From positions 146,586,998 through 146,650,997 of the forward strand of contig OY829326.1 of NCBI GenBank assembly GCA_963691655.1: DNA of 64,000 nt. Reading direction: 5' to 3'. Shown here one piece after another: positions 62,101 to 64,000 of this stretch. Source of the DNA: Toxonevra muliebris (Eukaryota; Arthropoda; Insecta; Diptera; Pallopteridae). The notes under the pieces were generated by a model. It was given only the letters and a program-made list of their open reading frames with translations, ran no database searches and was not told the origin of the DNA. Within the stretch, counting starts at the first letter, position 1; every line of letters starts with the position of its first letter. Both the position numbers and the translations under genes were made by a program.

Positions 62101-63244
62101 AATTACGTCAAGGCTGGGTTGTGCTCCATGTTTTCGCTGCAGTTTATTTCTTTATATTGCTGGCAATTATTTGCAATGATTATTTCTTACCGACGGTCGA
62201 GTGCATTTGTGAAGATTTAAATTTATCAAAAGATGTGGCCGCAGCAACATTTATGGCCACGGCCACTTCAATGCCCGAATTCTTTACGAATACGATTAGT
62301 ACGCTTATAACCGATTCGGATATGGGTTTGGGCACAATTATTGGCTCACTAATGTTTAATACATTAGGTGTAGCCGGCCTAGCGGCATTGGCTATAAATA
62401 AGGTGAGCACCATTTTGAAACTAAGTAGTTGTACATATAAGATAAGGTTTTATAACCCAAATTGTATTAATAACTTTATTTTTAGCCCGTTCAACTGGAT
62501 TGGTGGCCAATTGCACGTGATTGCTGCATTTATGGTTTCAATACAATTGTATTGATAATACTCGCATGGGGAGGTTTTGTTACATTTACCGAATCTTGTA
62601 TTATGATGGGTTTTCTAGTCTTTTATTATTTATTAACATTTAATAATAATAAATTTATGCCAGCCATAAGAGTTTTCGTTGAGGATAAACTAAATTGTTG
62701 CTTTAATACGCGTTATGGTGAGTTTATTTTTGTAATTTTTATTTTCTAATAGTTACTAAAGTATTTATTACTTTTGGCTCTCTTCATAGATCTAACTGAA
62801 CCTCCAGAGAATAGCGCCAAAGCAAAACTTCCTACGAAAAAAGATCCTTTCACTGGTAATGGACTTTTTGTTGTAAGTTTTCCTGAGAATACTGCATCAA
62901 TGTCGTCCACTGCAAATTTAACACATTCTCAAAGTTGTAAGTAAATATTTTTGCTATTAATTCTTATTGATTATTTTTTATTTTATTTGTTCATTGTTAT
63001 TCATTAGGGTGTGGAGAAGATGAAGAATCTGTTGAATTACCTGCGAAACTTTTTTCATTGCCACGTGGCGAATCAAAATTAATGAAAATTTGGTGGGGAT
63101 TTACATTTCCCTTAAAATTCATATTAAAATTTATTATTCCAAATCCGATTACTTATCGCAAATTGTATCCATTGACTTTTATAATGTGCATCATAGCGAT
63201 TGGAGTGAATGCATACATGATTGTTTGGATGCTGACAGCTTTTG
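44079..63244 (+). CDS. NCKX-type Na+/Ca2+-K+ exchanger, gene C (3' end outside window)
   Basis: Third tandem SLC24-family exchanger. Exons in window: 44079-44157, 58425-58571, 62095-62402, 62486-62717, 62790-62936, 63008-63244, joining in frame for 383 residues plus one base. Residues 1-25 form a classic signal peptide (basic MIKK, then a Leu/Ile-rich core). An extracellular segment with an NET sequon, DEFPEYF and GWVVLH follows. Alpha-1 (about 122-166) has TSMPE with catalytic Glu137, but its second half reads GTIIGSLMFNTLGV instead of [12 protein letters not shown], the most divergent of the three. Then comes LDWWP, a short loop, LPRGESKLMKIWWGFTFPLK and [10 protein letters not shown]. The donor at 63245 (GTAAGT, phase 1) leads to the alpha-2 exon, which must lie beyond 64000. 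The first intron is about 14.3 kb. Confidence 0.92.
49541..49666. repeat. 26-bp perfect inverted repeat
   Basis: TCTGTGGCAATAAGGAATAA plus CAGCTA (49541-49566) is perfectly inverted at 49641-49666, with a 74-base spacer. Total 126 bp; may be a small MITE. Confidence 0.8.
50330..50640. repeat. Degenerate minisatellite, TTTGGTCTGA-like units
   Basis: Recurrent variants of TTTGGTCTGATT, GGTTTGAATTTT and GATCTGAATTT at intervals of about 20-30 bases on the plus strand. The units are too diverged to fix a period. A shorter stretch of similar units is at 14098-14150. Confidence 0.5.
52641..53205. mobile_element. Foldback element with about 145-bp arms
   Basis: CACTGTGTAACA at 52641 faces TGTCACACAGTG at 53194-53205. 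The two arms align throughout: GGAGACCTA, ACAAATTGTAGGTCTAG, AGAAAAATGGTATG and AAATCTCGTTTTATGGTCAA occur in the left arm and inverted in the right arm (about 53071-53205). No transposase; a non-autonomous TIR or foldback element inside gene C intron 1. Confidence 0.8.
55850..56620 (-). pseudogene. Mariner transposase pseudogene, minus strand
   Basis: Minus-strand motifs in order: RQDRSKFLSDD and NEDSRMT (linker after the DNA-binding domain, near 56470-56550), YKPETKHQSM (56233-56265), then LHQDN with the second catalytic Asp (about 56038-56052), and after a frameshift HPAPYSPNLGSCDVWLFPK with the third catalytic Asp (55920-55985). This is the DD34D pattern of mariner. Several stops and shifts; dead. 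Opposite strand to host gene C. Confidence 0.8.
58425..58571 (+). CDS. Gene C, exon 2 (extracellular segment)
   Basis: Phase 1-1 exon from TTATTTTAG to GTAAGT. Codes EYNETFLQQTFTFVEQQF, then a Cys-containing acidic stretch and PLDEFPEYFT, aligning with the [10 protein letters not shown] of gene A. Genes A and B have no intron after this point, so this boundary is specific to gene C. Confidence 0.87.
58572..62094 (+). other. Gene C intron 2 (about 3.5 kb)
   Basis: AT-rich. An imperfect inverted pair, CTGCCAAAAATATAACACTT near 61410 and ATGCAACATTTTGGCAG near 61521, may mark a small element. The minus-strand frame at 61688-61921 has no recognised domain. Confidence 0.75.
62095..62402 (+). CDS. 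Gene C, exon 3 (first core helix and alpha-1 fused)
   Basis: Codes GWVVLHVFAAVYFFILLAII, CNDYFLPTVECICEDL, DVAAATFMATATSMPEFF and GTIIGSLMFNTLGVAG, ending phase 0 at GTGAGC. The intron that separates helix and alpha-1 in A and B (after EKIC/EQIC) is missing here. Confidence 0.95.
62486..62717 (+). CDS. Gene C, exon 4 (DWWP helices)
   Basis: Starts phase 0 after TATTTTTAG with PVQLDWWPIARDCCIYG, followed by two hydrophobic segments and an Asn-rich turn, then VEDKLNCCFNTRY in the loop. Donor GTGAGT, phase 1. Instead of EWYEAL, gene C reads FTESCIMMG, so the inter-helix turn has diverged. Confidence 0.92.
62790..62936 (+). CDS. Gene C, exon 5 (cytoplasmic loop)
   Basis: Phase 1-1 exon from TTCATAG to GTAAGT; 147 bases. 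Codes a polar sequence with PPENSAKAKLPTKK, then a Ser/Thr-rich end. Not conserved with A or B. Both splice sites are good and the frame holds, but the call depends on position more than similarity. Confidence 0.8.
63008..63244 (+). CDS. Gene C, exon 6 (last exon in window)
   Basis: Codes WCGEDEESVELPAKLFSLP, the conserved-looking WWGFTFPLKFI, IPNPITYRKLYPLTFIMC and the helix that leads into alpha-2. Ends in phase 1 at GTAAGT (63245), the same junction as 26209 in gene A and 36463 in gene B. Confidence 0.94.
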
Positions 63245-64000
63245 GTAAGTTCTTTCAATGATTTGCATATATTTGTATTATTGTGTACCTAATTGATTTT
63301 TTAAACAGACAGACATACATAATACTTTTTTTGTTTTGCTGATAGTTTTTTATTTTTTTACAAGATTTATTTTTGATTATTGATGACCATACATTTATTA
63401 TGATAGGAGGTTTGTTATGATTGCAATAAACTAAATTAACGTTAAAGCTAAATTAACAAAAGAAACAAAAAAGGAATTCGAGGAAGTTCTACAAATTATT
63501 TAAACAATAGCAGAGTGAGCATTAATTTATTTCTCGAAAATTTTTAGAAGTATTAATTATTTATCCGCAAATATATATGTAAATGTATTTAACTATTGTT
63601 TAGTGTACCTAGAAAAAAATTAGTGGATCCCCTAGCTTTAATTTGTGTAATTTAGTTTTTTTTTCTTTCATGCCGAAATAGATTTAATTCATGTGTGGCG
63701 TTCCTGGAAAATATTTAGGGATTCCCCTCGAATATTATAATAAAAAATTAAAAAGCTTATTTATTTTTTATTTGTATTGTATTAGCTTCACTCCTATATA
63801 AGGAAATTTGGGCTATTCTTTTTTGATTTTTTTTTTAATTTAATAAACTGACATGATCATTATATCAAATAACAAGTAAAATTTCCAACGATTATTCTTC
63901 AGTTCAAAAATGAAAGCTGGAAACATTTTATCTATCTGAAGAAAAAGTAATTTGCATGATGTGAAGCAATCTCAAGCTTAACTTAAGGATTCCATGAATG
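63245..64000 (+). other. Start of the next gene C intron
   Basis: Follows the GTAAGT donor. I searched all frames for the expected GDTL...IPD alpha-2 opening and did not find it, so the next exon lies outside the window. Confidence 0.8.

Noticed and set aside
62180..62413. Minus-strand 77-codon frame
   Set aside because: Shadow of the alpha-1 exon of gene C.
1..64000. CRISPR arrays, bacterial operons or phage-like systems
   Set aside because: The window is eukaryotic: spliced genes, SINEs and LINEs, no regular repeat-spacer arrays.

Overview
This is an AT-rich, intron-bearing window from an insect, most likely a higher (cyclorrhaphan) fly. Reasons: short 58-100 bp introns beside long ones, fly-style start contexts, closest family resemblance to insect SLC24 proteins, and many decayed Tc1/mariner, LINE, hAT-type and tRNA-derived SINE copies. 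The organism call is inference; the gene calls rest on spliced reading frames.

The only convincing protein-coding genes are three tandem, same-strand paralogues of the K+-dependent Na+/Ca2+ exchanger family (NCKX, SLC24). Gene A is coded at 22716-26843, with its first exon uncertain. Gene B is coded at 34108-39723 and looks complete at 571 codons. Gene C runs from 44079 past the right edge; its last exon in the window ends at 63244 and its second alpha repeat lies outside. All three have a hydrophobic N-terminal segment (seen for B and C), the alpha-1 repeat with a catalytic Glu, a variable cytoplasmic loop, and a C-terminal membrane block; alpha-2 is visible for A and B. Every internal exon joins in frame, almost all at phase-1 junctions, which is strong evidence for the models.

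Layout. 1-7400: no gene, two decayed Tc1-type transposases (4039-5560). 7440-22715: a transcript-leader-like stretch and two candidate first exons for gene A, then intron-like DNA carrying a hAT-type MITE with an 8-bp target duplication, SINE copies, a foldback element, a mariner fragment and an RTE-type LINE remnant. 22716-26843: gene A. 27000-34100: intergenic, with a second LINE remnant, an unidentified decayed coding fragment, a possible core promoter for gene B, and a SINE followed by a tRNA-Lys-like unit. 34108-39723: gene B. 39930-43900: intergenic, with large inverted repeats. 44079-63244: gene C, whose first intron is about 14.3 kb and holds a 26-bp perfect inverted repeat, a 565-bp foldback element and a minus-strand mariner pseudogene.

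The three genes probably arose by tandem duplication and then diverged. Their intron sets differ (losses or shifts in B and C), the alpha repeats carry paralogue-specific substitutions, and the loops are hardly alike. Family knowledge says such proteins move Ca2+ out of cells using Na+ and K+ gradients; which tissues use each copy cannot be read here. I found no CRISPR, intact transposon, functional tRNA gene or clearly new system.
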